The notes: generated from the letters alone by a model not told the origin. A DNA stretch of 64,000 nucleotides from Pseudomonas sp. 21 (GCF_000955805.1 NZ_JYOA01000010.1:473331-537330), one strand, 5' to 3'. Positions 38,669-49,932 are shown, numbered from the stretch's first letter. Translations and numbers: made by a program.

Positions 38669-38755
38669 GTCGATATTTCGCTGAATCGCTTAAACGAGAA
38701 ATCGCCAACAAGAAGCACAACGCGCCATTACAAAAACCCTCAGGAGCAAAACTCC

Positions 38756-39892
38756 ATGTCGCAGAAGATTTTCAGAAAAGGCTTTCTGGCTCTGGCGGTA
38801 ACCACCGCACTGGGCGTGTCTTCCGTAGTACAGGCCGATGTCGTTATCGGGGTCGCAGGTCCGCATACCGGGGCCAACGCCTCGTTCGGTGAGCAGTACT
38901 GGCGTGGGGCTAGCCAGGCCGCGGAAGACATCAACGCCGCTGGCGGTATCAATGGCGAGAAGATCAAGCTGGTGAAGGCGGACGACGCCTGCGAACCGAA
39001 ACAGGCCGTGGCCGTGGCCAACCGCCTGGTCGACCAGGACAAGGCGGTCGCCGTGGTCGGCCACTTCTGCTCCTCCTCCACCATCCCCGCCTCGGAGGTC
39101 TACGACGAGGCCGGCGTCATCGCCATCACCCCCGGTTCCACCAACCCGCAGGTCACCGAGCGCGGCCTTTCCGGCATGTTCCGCATGTGCGGTCGTGACG
39201 ACCAGCAGGGCATCGTCGCCGGCGACTACATCGTCGATGTGCTGAAGGCCAAGAAGGTCGCGGTGATCCACGACAAGGACACCTACGGCCAGGGCCTGGC
39301 GGACGCCACCCGTGCGCAGCTGAACAAGCGCGGCGTGAAGGAAGTGCTTTACGAAGGCCTGACCCGTGGCGAGAAGGACTTCAACGCCCTGGTCACCAAG
39401 ATCCGCGCTTCGGGTGCAGAAGTCGTCTACTTCGGCGGCCTGCACCCGGAAGCCGGCCCGCTGGTCCGTCAGATGCGCGAGCAGGGGCTGACCGCCAAGT
39501 TCATGTCCGACGACGGCATCGTCACCGACGAACTGGTCACCACCGCTGGCGGCCCGCAGTACGTCAAGGGCGTGCTGATGACCTTCGGCGCCGACCCGCG
39601 CCTGATCCCGGACGGCAAGGCCGTGGTGGAGAAGTTCCGCGCCAATGGCTTCGAGCCGGAAGGCTACACCCTCTATGCCTACTCCTCGGTTCAGGCCCTG
39701 GCCGCTGCCTTCAACGGCGCGGGCAAGACCGACCCGGCCAAGGCCAGCGCCTGGCTGAAGGCCAACCCGGTGCAGACCGTGATGGGCAAGAAGGAGTGGG
39801 ACAAGAAGGGCGACCTGAAAGTCTCCGACTACGTGGTCTACGAGTGGGACGACAAGGGCAAGTACCACCAGCTCGACGCGTTCAAGAAGTAA
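38756..39892 (+). CDS. Branched-chain amino acid-type ABC transporter, substrate-binding protein
   Basis: A 378-residue periplasmic binding protein of the LivJ/BraC type: signal peptide ending VVQA, then DVVIGVAGPHTGANASFGEQYWRGASQAAEDINAAGG and the typical two-lobed fold with DTYGQGLADATR. AGGAG at 38742. The four genes after it encode a complete Liv system. Divergence from true BraC and proximity to amaA suggest another amino acid, perhaps a lysine-pathway compound; the ligand is not evident from sequence. Confidence 0.9.
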   Translation: MSQKIFRKGFLALAVTTALGVSSVVQADVVIGVAGPHTGANASFGEQYWRGASQAAEDINAAGGINGEKIKLVKADDACEPKQAVAVANRLVDQDKAVAVVGHFCSSSTIPASEVYDEAGVIAITPGSTNPQVTERGLSGMFRMCGRDDQQGIVAGDYIVDVLKAKKVAVIHDKDTYGQGLADATRAQLNKRGVKEVLYEGLTRGEKDFNALVTKIRASGAEVVYFGGLHPEAGPLVRQMREQGLTAKFMSDDGIVTDELVTTAGGPQYVKGVLMTFGADPRLIPDGKAVVEKFRANGFEPEGYTLYAYSSVQALAAAFNGAGKTDPAKASAWLKANPVQTVMGKKEWDKKGDLKVSDYVVYEWDDKGKYHQLDAFKK

Positions 39893-40027
39893 CCGCCTGA
39901 CCCAGCCGGCGCCGCTACCCGCGGCGCCGGCTTCCCCGCAGGTCGACGAAACGCGCGCAGCTGGTCACGAGCCGGTGATTGCGCGAGCCGTCAGCCTTTC
40001 CTGCCCAGCTTGCGCGAGTACTCAATC

Positions 40028-40942
<915 letters not shown>

Positions 40943-40944
40943 GC

Positions 40945-42245
<1,301 letters not shown>

Positions 42246-42249
<4 letters not shown>

Positions 42250-43121
42250 GCGGTGACAAGATCCTCAGCGTCGAGCACCTGATGATGCACTTTGGCGGCA
42301 TCAAGGCGCTCAACGACGTCAACCTCGACGTGGAACGCGGCTCCATCACCGCGCTGATCGGCCCCAACGGCGCCGGCAAGACCACGGTGTTCAACTGCCT
42401 CACCGGCTTCTACAAGGCCACCGGCGGCAACATCCTGCTCAACACCCAGGGCGGTACCACCGACGTCATCAAGGTGCTCGGCCAGCCGTTCCAGGGCGGC
42501 GACTTCGTCAACCCGGCGCAGTTCGGCAACCGCCTCTACTACAAGATGTTCGGCGGCACCCACCTGGTGAACCGCGCGGGTCTTGCGCGTACCTTCCAGA
42601 ACATCCGGCTGTTCCGCGAGATGTCGGTGGTGGAGAACCTGCTGGTGGCCCAGCACATGTTCGTCAACCGCAACCTCATTGCCGGCGTGCTCAACACTCC
42701 CGGCTACCGGCGTGCGGAAAGCGAAGCGCTGGACCACGCCTTCTACTGGCTGGAAGTGGTGGACCTGGTGGACTGCGCCAACCGCCTGGCCGGCGAGATG
42801 TCCTACGGGCAGCAGCGCCGCCTGGAGATCGCCCGCGCCATGTGTACGCGGCCCGAGCTGATCTGCCTCGACGAACCGGCCGCCGGCCTCAACCCGGCCG
42901 AGACCCAGGCGCTGGCGCGCATCGTCCGCTACCTGCGCGACCACCACGGCATCACCGTGCTGCTGATCGAGCACGACATGGGCATGGTGATGAACATCTC
43001 CGACCACATCATCGTGCTCGACCACGGCGTGGTCATCGCCCGTGGCGGCCCGGAGGAGATTCGCCACAACGACAAGGTCATTGCCGCCTATCTCGGCGCA
43101 GACGAAGAGGAGCTGGCATGA
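42246..43121 (+). CDS. livG: ABC transporter ATP-binding protein LivG-type
   Basis: A 291-residue ATPase with Walker A GPNGAGKT (about 37-44), the LivG-type insertion after FNCLTGFY, signature SYGQQRRLEIARA (a variant of LSGGQ) and Walker B LICLDEPAAGLNP. It energises the LivHM permease together with LivF. ATGA overlaps at both ends. Confidence 0.92.
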
Positions 43122-43834
43122 CGGCGCCGATGTTGGAATTCCGTGAGGTCGATGTGTTCTACGGGCCGATCCAGGCGCTGAAGAAAGTCTCGCTGACCGT
43201 CAACGAAGGGGAGACCGTGGCGCTGATCGGCGCCAACGGCGCGGGCAAGTCGACGCTGCTGATGTCGATCTTCGGCCAGCCCCGCGCGGCCGGCGGCGCG
43301 ATCCTCTACAAGGGCCAGGACATCCGCCACAAGTCCGCGCACTACGTGGCCTCCAATGGCATCGCGCAGTCGCCGGAAGGGCGCCGGGTGTTCCCCGACA
43401 TGACGGTGGAGGAGAACCTGCTGATGGGCACCATCCCCATCGGCATGGACCATGCCCAGGAAGACATGCAGCGCATGTTCGACCTCTTCCCGCGCCTGAA
43501 GGAGCGGCGCAACCAGCGCGCCATGACCATGTCCGGCGGCGAGCAGCAGATGCTCGCCATCGCCCGCGCGCTGATGAGCCGGCCCAAGCTGCTGCTGCTC
43601 GACGAGCCTTCGCTGGGCCTGGCGCCCATCGTGGTGAAACAGATCTTCCAGACCCTGCGCGAGCTGGCGCAGAGCGGGATGACGCTGTTCCTCGTGGAGC
43701 AGAACGCCAACCATGCGCTGAAGCTGTCCGACCGTGGCTACGTGATGGTCAACGGCGAGATCCGCCTGAGTGGCACCGGTGCGGAACTGCTGGGCAACCA
43801 GGAGGTTCGCAACGCGTATCTGGGCGGGCACTGA
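43118..43834 (+). CDS. livF: ABC transporter ATP-binding protein LivF-type
   Basis: A 238-residue ATPase with Walker A GANGAGKST, signature SGGEQQMLAIARALM and Walker B LLLLDEPSLGLAP, as in LivF/BraG. Begins at 43118 overlapping the livG stop. Last gene of the transporter operon, which ends near a REP element. Confidence 0.93.
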   Translation: MTAPMLEFREVDVFYGPIQALKKVSLTVNEGETVALIGANGAGKSTLLMSIFGQPRAAGGAILYKGQDIRHKSAHYVASNGIAQSPEGRRVFPDMTVEENLLMGTIPIGMDHAQEDMQRMFDLFPRLKERRNQRAMTMSGGEQQMLAIARALMSRPKLLLLDEPSLGLAPIVVKQIFQTLRELAQSGMTLFLVEQNANHALKLSDRGYVMVNGEIRLSGTGAELLGNQEVRNAYLGGH

Positions 43835-43848
43835 CGCAGCCGCCTTTC

Positions 43849-43920
43849 GTAGGAGCGGACTTCGTCCGCGATGTTCTCAGGCGCGCCGGGAAGCATCGCG
43901 GACGAAGTCCGCTCCTACGG
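43849..43920. repeat. REP/REPIN-type inverted repeat (GACTTCGTCCGCGAT class)
   Basis: CGTAGGAGCGGACTTCGTCCGCGAT mirrored by ATCGCGGACGAAGTCCGCTCCTACG around a 22-base centre; a near-perfect inverted repeat just after livF. Confidence 0.9.
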
Positions 43921-43951
43921 TTATCCATCGCTTTCCCGCAGTGGGGTTTCC

Positions 43952-44881
43952 ATGCAAGACCTCCGCTTCCTCACCAACGCCGACGTCGCCCAGCGCCTGG
44001 GTTATCCGCAACTGATCGAAGCCCTGCGCATCGGCCTCGCCCATGAGTGCGAAGCCCCGGTGCGTGGCTGCCATGAACTGCCCGGAAACGCCTCGCTACT
44101 GACCATGCCGGTGTGGCGGCCGGGGCAGGATATCGGCGTGAAGCTGGTCACCGTGTTCCCGGACAACGGCGCGAAGAACCTGCCGGCGGTGGCCGCGCTG
44201 TTCTGCCTGTTCGACGGCGAAACCGGGCGCCCGCTGGCAATGCTCGAAGCTTCGGAAATGACCGCCCGGCGCACCGCCTGCACCTCCGCGCTGGCCGCCG
44301 ATTACCTGGTGCGCCGCGATGCGCGGCGGCTGCTGGTCGTCGGCAGCGGCACCCTGGCGCCGCATATGGTTCGTGCTCACTGCACGGTGCGCGAGTACGA
44401 GGACATCGCCCTCTGGGGCCGACAAGAAGACAAGGTGCATGCGCTGGTGAAGCAGCTGCAGGACGAAGGCTATCCCGTCCACGCCTGTGTTGATCTGCGC
44501 GGTGGCGTGGCGGCGGCGGACTGCATCAGCTGCGTCACTACCTCGCGCGAGCCTATCGTCCACGGCGCCTGGCTGCGCTCGGGTTGCCACCTCGACCTGG
44601 TCGGCGCCTTCCTGCCGTCCATGCGCGAGACCGACAACGACGCCGTGCGCCGTGCACGCATCGTGGTCGATACCCGCGAAGGTGCGCTGGAAGAGGCGGG
44701 CGACCTGCTGATCCCGATGGGCGAAGGTGTGATCGATAAGAGCGCTATCGACTGCCAGCTGGCCGACCTCCTGCGGGGGCGCGGCGCACGCCAGGACGAC
44801 AGCGAGATCACCCTGTTCAAGTCCGTGGGTTATGCACTGGAAGACCTGATCGCCGCGCGCCTGCTGCTTGCCGTGGATTAA
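43952..44881 (+). CDS. Ornithine cyclodeaminase / mu-crystallin family protein
   Basis: A 309-residue NAD(P)-binding protein with the family pattern: GxKLVTVFPDN (DIGVKLVTVFPDNG), the TARRTACTSALAADYL helix and the Rossmann motif VVGSGTLAPHMV. Members include ornithine cyclodeaminase and ketimine reductases that act on piperideine-2-carboxylate. Close to amaA-amaB, a ketimine reductase that makes L-pipecolate from D-lysine-derived piperideine-2-carboxylate is plausible, but not proven. Start at 43952 follows GTGGGG; longer starts cross the REP. Confidence 0.85.
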   Translation: MQDLRFLTNADVAQRLGYPQLIEALRIGLAHECEAPVRGCHELPGNASLLTMPVWRPGQDIGVKLVTVFPDNGAKNLPAVAALFCLFDGETGRPLAMLEASEMTARRTACTSALAADYLVRRDARRLLVVGSGTLAPHMVRAHCTVREYEDIALWGRQEDKVHALVKQLQDEGYPVHACVDLRGGVAAADCISCVTTSREPIVHGAWLRSGCHLDLVGAFLPSMRETDNDAVRRARIVVDTREGALEEAGDLLIPMGEGVIDKSAIDCQLADLLRGRGARQDDSEITLFKSVGYALEDLIAARLLLAVD

Positions 44882-44904
44882 TCCAAGGAATCTGTGGGCC
44901 GGCC

Positions 44905-45202
44905 TGTGGATAACGTCTGGGAGAACCTCGCCAGGCCGCGTGGCCGCAGGCGCCGTCGAGGTCGGTCGATTTCTGTTCGATCACCCCGCAACCCCTGTAT
45001 GGATGGACAGTTACGGCTTCGCGGAAAAGTTCCGCGCCTCCGATAGTTGTCCACGCCAGCCGTTGAAAGATCTGTGGATAACCTTGGGAAGAACTTCTCC
45101 AGCGCAGCCGCGGCGGGCCTTGCAGCGGGGCGCTCGAAAATCGTCCAGGGGGAAAAGCGGATTCCGCTTGCCCACAAAAACCGTGGAGCAGCCTGTGGAC
45201 AA
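44905..45202 (+). other. Noncoding region with DnaA-box-like repeats
   Basis: The 510-base gap after 44881 contains TGTGGATAA at 44905-44913 and 45073-45081 (perfect complement of the DnaA box TTATCCACA), TGTGGACAA at 45194-45202, and TTGTCCACG in the other orientation at 45047. The sequences after each box also resemble each other (CTGTGGATAAC-TGGG-AGAAC), so the region looks like three degenerate copies of one unit. No plausible gene is present. Confidence 0.45.
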
Positions 45203-45391
45203 GGTGGGTGCAACTCGCGGCAGGCCCGTAGCCATGGGGCTTTCAAGCGGCTGTTCGGGTTTTATCCAGCACGGCTGTAACGCAACGCGGCAGGTTCGGG
45301 CTGTTATGCTCGACCGACCGACAAGAACGCGCACCGTACGATTCCCCGGCAGGTACCGGTGACGGCGGCGCCCCTGCAAGAGGACTTTGCG

Positions 45392-46156
45392 ATGACCACT
45401 CCCACTCTGTTCATTACCGGCGCCACCTCCGGCTTCGGCGAAGCCTGCGCACGGCGTTTTGCCCGTGATGGCTGGTCGCTGGTGATTACCGGCCGCCGCG
45501 AGGAGCGCCTGAACGCACTGGCCCAGGAGCTTTCCGCCGAGACCGACGTACTGCCGCTGGTGCTCGATGTGCGTGACCGCGCGGCGATGACCGCCGCCGT
45601 CGACAGCCTGCCGGAGAAGTTCGCCAAGCTGCGTGGTTTGATCAACAACGCCGGCCTCGCCCTGGGCACCGACCCGGCGCAGAATTGCGAGCTGGATGAC
45701 TGGGACACCATGGTGGACACCAACATCAAGGGCCTGATGTACGCCACCCGCCTGCTGCTGCCGCGCCTGATCGCCCATGGCCCGGGCGCAAGCATCCTCA
45801 ACCTGGGTTCGGTCGCCGGCCACTGGCCCTATCCGGGCGGTCACGTCTACGGCGCGACCAAGGCCTTCGTCGAGCAGTTCTCGCTGAACCTGCGTTGCGA
45901 CCTGCAGGGCACCGGCGTGCGTGTCACCAACCTCGAACCGGGCATGTGCGAGAGCGAGTTCTCCCTGGTGCGCTTCGGCGGCGACCAGGCGAAGTACGAC
46001 AAGACCTACGCCGGCGCCGAGCCGATCCAGTCCGCGGACATCGCCGAGACCATCCACTGGATCATGAACCAGCCGCCGCACATCAACATCAACACCCTGG
46101 AAATCATGCCGGTGAGCCAGGCGTGGGCGGGGTTTGCGGTGCATCGCAAAGGCTGA
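45392..46156 (+). CDS. YdfG-like short-chain dehydrogenase (3-hydroxy acid dehydrogenase)
   Basis: A 254-residue SDR with the cofactor motif TGATSGFGEACARRF, NNAGLALG, and the catalytic Ser...YGATK (Tyr-x3-Lys). The pattern around LGSVAGHWPYPGGHVYGATKAFVEQFSLNLR is typical of YdfG, an NADP-dependent dehydrogenase of 3-hydroxy acids and serine/allo-threonine that also reduces malonic semialdehyde. The ATG at 45392 follows AGAGGA; an upstream GTG at 45359 is less likely. Confidence 0.88.
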   Translation: MTTPTLFITGATSGFGEACARRFARDGWSLVITGRREERLNALAQELSAETDVLPLVLDVRDRAAMTAAVDSLPEKFAKLRGLINNAGLALGTDPAQNCELDDWDTMVDTNIKGLMYATRLLLPRLIAHGPGASILNLGSVAGHWPYPGGHVYGATKAFVEQFSLNLRCDLQGTGVRVTNLEPGMCESEFSLVRFGGDQAKYDKTYAGAEPIQSADIAETIHWIMNQPPHININTLEIMPVSQAWAGFAVHRKG

Positions 46157-46210
46157 TCCGAGGTTGGGTTGCCGAGGTTTCCGAAGAGAGGGTGTGGGGC
46201 TCTTGATCTT

Positions 46211-46281
46211 GTAGGAGCGGACTTCGTCCGCGATAGATTCCCGGCGCGCTGGAAGGCATCGCGGACAGAGTCCGCTCCTAC
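46211..46281. repeat. REP/REPIN-type inverted repeat
   Basis: GTAGGAGCGGACTTCGTCCGCGAT mirrored by ATCGCGGACAGAGTCCGCTCCTAC. It is the first of two adjacent elements between the dehydrogenase and hupE. Confidence 0.88.
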
Positions 46282-46307
46282 GCGCCCTCCAATGCACCGA
46301 CTTTTTT

Positions 46308-46375
46308 GTAGGAGCGAGCTTGCTCGCGAACGGCCCCGCAGCGGGGTTTGTCGCGGGCATGGCCCGCTCCTACAG
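46308..46375. repeat. Hybrid REP element
   Basis: The left arm is of the GAGCGAGCTTGCTCGCGAA class, the right arm (TCGCGGGCATGGCCCGCTCCTACA) is of the GGGC class. The arms share only the outer GTAGGAGC, unlike the other doublets, so the element looks like a fusion of two REP types. Confidence 0.75.
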
Positions 46376-46383
46376 GGCGTGAG

Positions 46384-46956
46384 TCAGCCGGCGAGCAGCC
46401 AGGCGCCGGCACCCGCCGAAACCAGGCCGGCGAAGCGCACCAGCGGCGCCGCTGCCTGCGGCAACACGCGAACCAGACCATAACCCGCCGCATGCAGCGC
46501 GGCAGTCGCGCCGACGAAGCCGGCGGCATACAGCCACGGGCTGCTCAGGTCCGGCAATTCCAGTCCGTGGGCCACACCGTGGGCGAGGGCGAACAACGCG
46601 GTGGCGCCCATCGCCAGGAACAGCGGCGGGCGCACGGCCAGCGCGACGCACAGGCCCAGCGCGAGCACGGAAGCGGCAATGCCGGTTTCCATGAACGGCA
46701 TCTGCATTCCTTCGAAACCGAGCAATCCGCCGATCAGCAGGGTGCCGACGAAGGTACAGGGCAGCACCAGTCGCGCCGCGCCCTTCTGCTGCGCGGCCCA
46801 GAGGCCGACGGCAAGCATCGCCAGCAGGTGGTCGAGGCCGGTGACGGGGTGGGCGATGCCGGCGATCAGGCCGTGGTCGCCGTGGCCCGGATGAGCGAAG
46901 GCCACGGCCGGGGTGAGGAACAGCGCCAGGCTGTAGAGGGCTTTACGCAGGGTCAT
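46384..46956 (-). CDS. HupE/UreJ family nickel permease or accessory protein
   Basis: A 190-residue membrane protein with a signal-like N-terminus ending AFAHPGHGDH, then the HupE/UreJ signature HPVTGLDHLLAMLAVG and about six helices. The His-rich start and motif probably bind nickel. It follows ureG by 26 bases, supporting a role in nickel delivery to urease. I use ATG 46956, spaced 6 bases from AAGGA; ATG 46962 is too close. Confidence 0.9.
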   Translation of the reverse strand: MTLRKALYSLALFLTPAVAFAHPGHGDHGLIAGIAHPVTGLDHLLAMLAVGLWAAQQKGAARLVLPCTFVGTLLIGGLLGFEGMQMPFMETGIAASVLALGLCVALAVRPPLFLAMGATALFALAHGVAHGLELPDLSSPWLYAAGFVGATAALHAAGYGLVRVLPQAAAPLVRFAGLVSAGAGAWLLAG

Positions 46957-46982
46957 GGTCATTCCTTGGGCTGTGGGTCTGT

Positions 46983-47597
46983 TCAGGCTGCGCTCAGCAG
47001 GCCCTGGCGTTCGATGAAGGTGATGATCTCGGCCAGGCCCTGGCCGGTCTTCTGGTTGCTGAAGACGAAGGGCTTGTCGCCGCGCATGCGCGAGGCGTCC
47101 TGGTCCATCACTTCCAGCGAGGCGCCTACCAGCGGGGCGAGGTCGATCTTGTTGATCACCAGTAGGTCGGACTTGCAGATGCCGGGCCCGCCCTTGCGCG
47201 GAATCTTGTCGCCGGCGGAAACGTCGATCACGTAGAGGGTCAGGTCCGACAGCTCGGGGCTGAAGGTGGCCGAGAGGTTGTCGCCGCCGGACTCCACCAG
47301 GATCAGGTCGAGGCCGGGGAAGCGGCGGTTGAGCTGGTCGACGGCCTCGAGGTTGATCGAAGCATCCTCGCGGATCGCCGTGTGCGGGCAGCCGCCGGTT
47401 TCCACGCCGATGATCCGCTCCGGCTCCAGCGCTTCATTGCGTACCAGGAACTGCGCGTCTTCCTGGGTGTAGATGTCGTTGGTGACCACGGCGATGTTGT
47501 AGCGCTGGCGCAGGGCGCGGCACAGCGCCAGGGTCAGGGCGGTCTTGCCGGAGCCCACCGGGCCGCCGATGCCGACGCGAAGAGGTTGAGAGTTCAT
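46983..47597 (-). CDS. ureG: Urease accessory GTPase UreG
   Basis: UreG hydrolyses GTP to drive nickel insertion into urease with UreF, UreD/H and UreE. Its 204 residues carry the P-loop [11 protein letters not shown], the metal-binding CPH in [11 protein letters not shown] and [11 protein letters not shown]. It is preceded by ureF at a 10-base gap and followed by hupE. Confidence 0.97.
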   Translation of the reverse strand: MNSQPLRVGIGGPVGSGKTALTLALCRALRQRYNIAVVTNDIYTQEDAQFLVRNEALEPERIIGVETGGCPHTAIREDASINLEAVDQLNRRFPGLDLILVESGGDNLSATFSPELSDLTLYVIDVSAGDKIPRKGGPGICKSDLLVINKIDLAPLVGASLEVMDQDASRMRGDKPFVFSNQKTGQGLAEIITFIERQGLLSAA

Positions 47598-47607
47598 GGC
47601 AGTTCTC

Positions 47608-48285
47608 CTAGGAGCGGAACAGACGGCTGTATTGGGTTTCGTGGTTCATGCAGGCCAACGCGAGACCGAAGGGCGCGCCGCCGTGGGGATCGTTTTCCAG
47701 CGCGGCCTGGCAGGCGCTGTCGAGGTCGGGGAGCAATTGCGAGGTGAGCTTCTGCGCGGCCAGTTGGCCCAGCGGCAGGGTCTTCATCAGTACCGCCAGC
47801 TGGTTCTCCAGCCAGCTCCACAACCAGGCGCCGAGGGCCTGTTCCGGGGATAAACCCCAGGCGCGGGCGGCCAGTGCCCAGGCGGCGGCGAAGGAGGGCT
47901 CGGGCTGTGCGGCGAGCCATTGGCGCGCGGGCTCGTCCAACTCGGGCAGGGCTTCGAGCAACTGGCCGAGGGAGAAACCCATCTGCCGGTTTTCCAGGCC
48001 CAGTTCGCGGGTCTCGCGGCTGGCGCGGTGGCGTCCGGCAGCGTCGCGCAGGGCGTCCCAGTCAGCGCTTTGCGCGGCGCGCAGCAACTCGGCCAGCAGC
48101 GGGCCTTCGAAGCGCGCGAGGTTCAGGTGCAATTGATCGACGAGCCAGGTGCGGGCGCCATCGGCGTCCTTCACCTGGCCCTGGTCGATGGCGCTTTCCA
48201 GCCCTTGCGAGTAGCTGTAACCGCCGATGGGCAACTGGGGGCTGGCCAGGCGCAGCAGCGACCAGAGGCTCAAAACGTCAGCCAT
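47608..48285 (-). CDS. ureF: Urease accessory protein UreF
   Basis: A 225-residue all-helical chaperone that docks UreG onto urease. N-terminus [33 protein letters not shown] is the family signature, as is the C-terminal [15 protein letters not shown] end ([12 protein letters not shown]). The ATG at 48285 gives the expected length; an earlier start at 48309 adds eight residues without support. Confidence 0.95.
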   Translation of the reverse strand: MADVLSLWSLLRLASPQLPIGGYSYSQGLESAIDQGQVKDADGARTWLVDQLHLNLARFEGPLLAELLRAAQSADWDALRDAAGRHRASRETRELGLENRQMGFSLGQLLEALPELDEPARQWLAAQPEPSFAAAWALAARAWGLSPEQALGAWLWSWLENQLAVLMKTLPLGQLAAQKLTSQLLPDLDSACQAALENDPHGGAPFGLALACMNHETQYSRLFRS

Positions 48286-48314
48286 GAGCGACGACCTTTC
48301 CACGCACACCGACC

Positions 48315-48353
48315 AGCCCCCTCTCCCTGAGGGAGAGGGCTGGGGTGAGGGAA
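48315..48353. repeat. CCCTCTCC-type inverted repeat within the ure operon
   Basis: CCCCCTCTCCCTGAGGGAGAGGGCTGGGG forms a hairpin in the 87 bases between ureE and ureF. Same family as the blocks at 34107-34262. Its position inside an operon may uncouple ureF from ureE. Confidence 0.75.
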
Positions 48354-48372
48354 ATAGCCCAGCGCCGGAGCC

Positions 48373-48873
48373 TCACAACCGACCCCCGAACTGATGCAGC
48401 TTCGGCGCGTAGTTGAACTGCTCTTCGCCGTGGTGCGAGTGGTGATGGCCGCCGCCGTAGGCGCCGTGCTCCGGCTGGAAGGGCGCTTCAATGGCCTCCA
48501 CCGTGGCACCCAGCTGGTCGAGCATGGCCTTGAGTACGTAGTCGTCGAGCAGGCGCAGCCAGCCTTCGCCGACCTGCAGGGCGACATGGCGATTGCCCAG
48601 GTGATAGGCCGCGCGGTTCAGCTCTCGGGCATTGGCGCAGGTGACGTGGAGCAGTTTTTCCGGCGCGGCGCAGACACGTACCACGCGACCATCGTTGGCC
48701 AGCAGGCATTCGCCATCGGTCAGCGGCGACTGGCCGCGTTCGAGGAACAGGCCGACGTCTTCACCGGTGGTGCTGAAGCAGCGCAGGCGGCTCTTGCTGC
48801 GCGCCTCGTAGTTCAGGCGCAGCTCGGCGTCCCAGTGTTCGCAGGGGGCGGTTCGTTGGTGGATGACCAGCAT
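48373..48873 (-). CDS. ureE: Urease accessory nickel chaperone UreE
   Basis: A 166-residue nickel-binding metallochaperone with the peptide-binding N-domain and the UreG/metal-binding C-domain (AYHLGNRHVALQ), ending with a His-rich tail, GGGHHHSHHGEEQ. The start at 48873 gives the P. aeruginosa length; 48894 would add seven residues. First gene of ureE-ureF-ureG-hupE; ureDABC are not in this window. Confidence 0.95.
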   Translation of the reverse strand: MLVIHQRTAPCEHWDAELRLNYEARSKSRLRCFSTTGEDVGLFLERGQSPLTDGECLLANDGRVVRVCAAPEKLLHVTCANARELNRAAYHLGNRHVALQVGEGWLRLLDDYVLKAMLDQLGATVEAIEAPFQPEHGAYGGGHHHSHHGEEQFNYAPKLHQFGGRL

Positions 48874-49047
48874 GGCAGCGTCCGGCAGTAGCAATGGCGG
48901 TGCTACAGCAAGGGGCTTGCCAGCGTCGGCCTCAGCTAGCGCTGGCGCGGCCTGGCGGCGTTGTCCGAACGATCAGGAATGGTGCGTGTGCGCAACATTG
49001 GTGCGCACGAAAACGGTGCGCACCAAGGCGGGGCGACAGGGCTCTTT

Positions 49048-49115
49048 GTAGGAGCGAGCTTGCTCGCGAACCGACCCCGCTGCGGAAGTTGTTCGCGAGC
49101 AAGCTCGCTCCTACA
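49048..49115. repeat. REP/REPIN-type inverted repeat
   Basis: TGTAGGAGCGAGCTTGCTCGCGAAC mirrored by GTTCGCGAGCAAGCTCGCTCCTACA, in the ureE-desT gap. Confidence 0.9.
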
Positions 49116-49142
49116 GGTCGGGCCCACTGAGGCGCGAGGAGC

Positions 49143-49778
49143 TCAGGGCCGCGAGCCGATCCCGGTCCAGTGCTTGGCGCCGATCATGATGAAGCGCAGC
49201 TGCTGGGTGATCTTGGCCTGGGGCGAGAGGTGCGTCGGCAGGCTGTCGGCCGGCGGGTCGATCAGCTCGGGCAGGGTGGCGAACACCGTCTTGACCACCA
49301 GGTCGGCGATCACGTCGATGTCCTGGGCGGTGAGGTGCGGCAGCTTGTTGAGCAGCGCCAGGTCAGCGGCCAGGTCGTCGGTGATGCGCTGGCGCAGGGC
49401 GCCCACGGCCTGGCGGATCGGGTGCGAGCCGCCGTACTGCTCGCGGGCGAGGAAGAGAAACTGGGTGCGATTGGCGGTCACGGCGTCGAGGAAGATGCGC
49501 ACGGAGGCCTCGATCACGCCGCCCAGCTCGAACTCGTTGCGGCGCACCACGCGCAGGGTCTCGCGGAAGGTTTCGTCGACATCGGCCACCAGGGCGAGGC
49601 CGAGCTGGTCCATGTCGGTGAAGTGCCGGTAGAAGCCCGCCGGCACGATCCCTGCGGTCTTCGCCACTTCCCGCAGGCTCAGGCTGCCGAAGCCGCGGCC
49701 GCTGTCCATCAGGCTGCGCGCGGCATCCATCAGGGCCAGGCGGGTCTGTTGTTTCTGTTCGGCACGGGGAGTGGACAT
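49143..49778 (-). CDS. desT: TetR-family repressor DesT
   Basis: A 211-residue TetR regulator: helix-turn-helix near residues 32-52 (SLREVAKTAGIVPAGFYRHF), then the acyl-CoA-sensing domain. Divergent from desC-desB, as in P. aeruginosa PA4890, where DesT senses the ratio of unsaturated to saturated acyl-CoA and represses desCB. Two palindromes in the intergenic gap match the known operator. Confidence 0.93.
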   Translation of the reverse strand: MSTPRAEQKQQTRLALMDAARSLMDSGRGFGSLSLREVAKTAGIVPAGFYRHFTDMDQLGLALVADVDETFRETLRVVRRNEFELGGVIEASVRIFLDAVTANRTQFLFLAREQYGGSHPIRQAVGALRQRITDDLAADLALLNKLPHLTAQDIDVIADLVVKTVFATLPELIDPPADSLPTHLSPQAKITQQLRFIMIGAKHWTGIGSRP

Positions 49779-49856
49779 ACGGCGGTGCTATCCAAGGCGA
49801 AGGCGCAGGCACTCTAGCAAATGCCGCCTGGCGTTTGGGAAGTTCGTGAGCGCTCC

Positions 49857-49874
49857 AGTGAACATGTGTTGACT
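49857..49874. promoter_or_regulatory. DesT operator 1
   Basis: AGTGAACATGTGTTGACT, a near-palindrome matching the AGTGAAC-N4-GTTNACT pattern of DesT sites. It is nearer the desT gene. Confidence 0.75.
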
Positions 49875-49899
49875 GAAAAGTCCGGCGCATGCGATTTTA

Positions 49900-49917
49900 A
49901 GTGAACACGTGTTTACT
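49900..49917. promoter_or_regulatory. DesT operator 2
   Basis: AGTGAACACGTGTTTACT, the better palindrome, centred 43 bases from operator 1 and ending 15 bases before the desC ATG. It would block transcription or translation start of desC when occupied. Confidence 0.8.
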
Positions 49918-49932
49918 GTCTGGTGTTCGCCC

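Noticed and set aside
45011..46360. 449-codon minus-strand frame over the DnaA-box region and the dehydrogenase gene
   Set aside because: It crosses two REP elements and lies antisense to a convincing SDR gene.
46983..48873. Complete urease operon
   Set aside because: Only accessory genes ureE, ureF, ureG and a hupE/ureJ gene are present; no ureA, ureB, ureC or ureD in the window.
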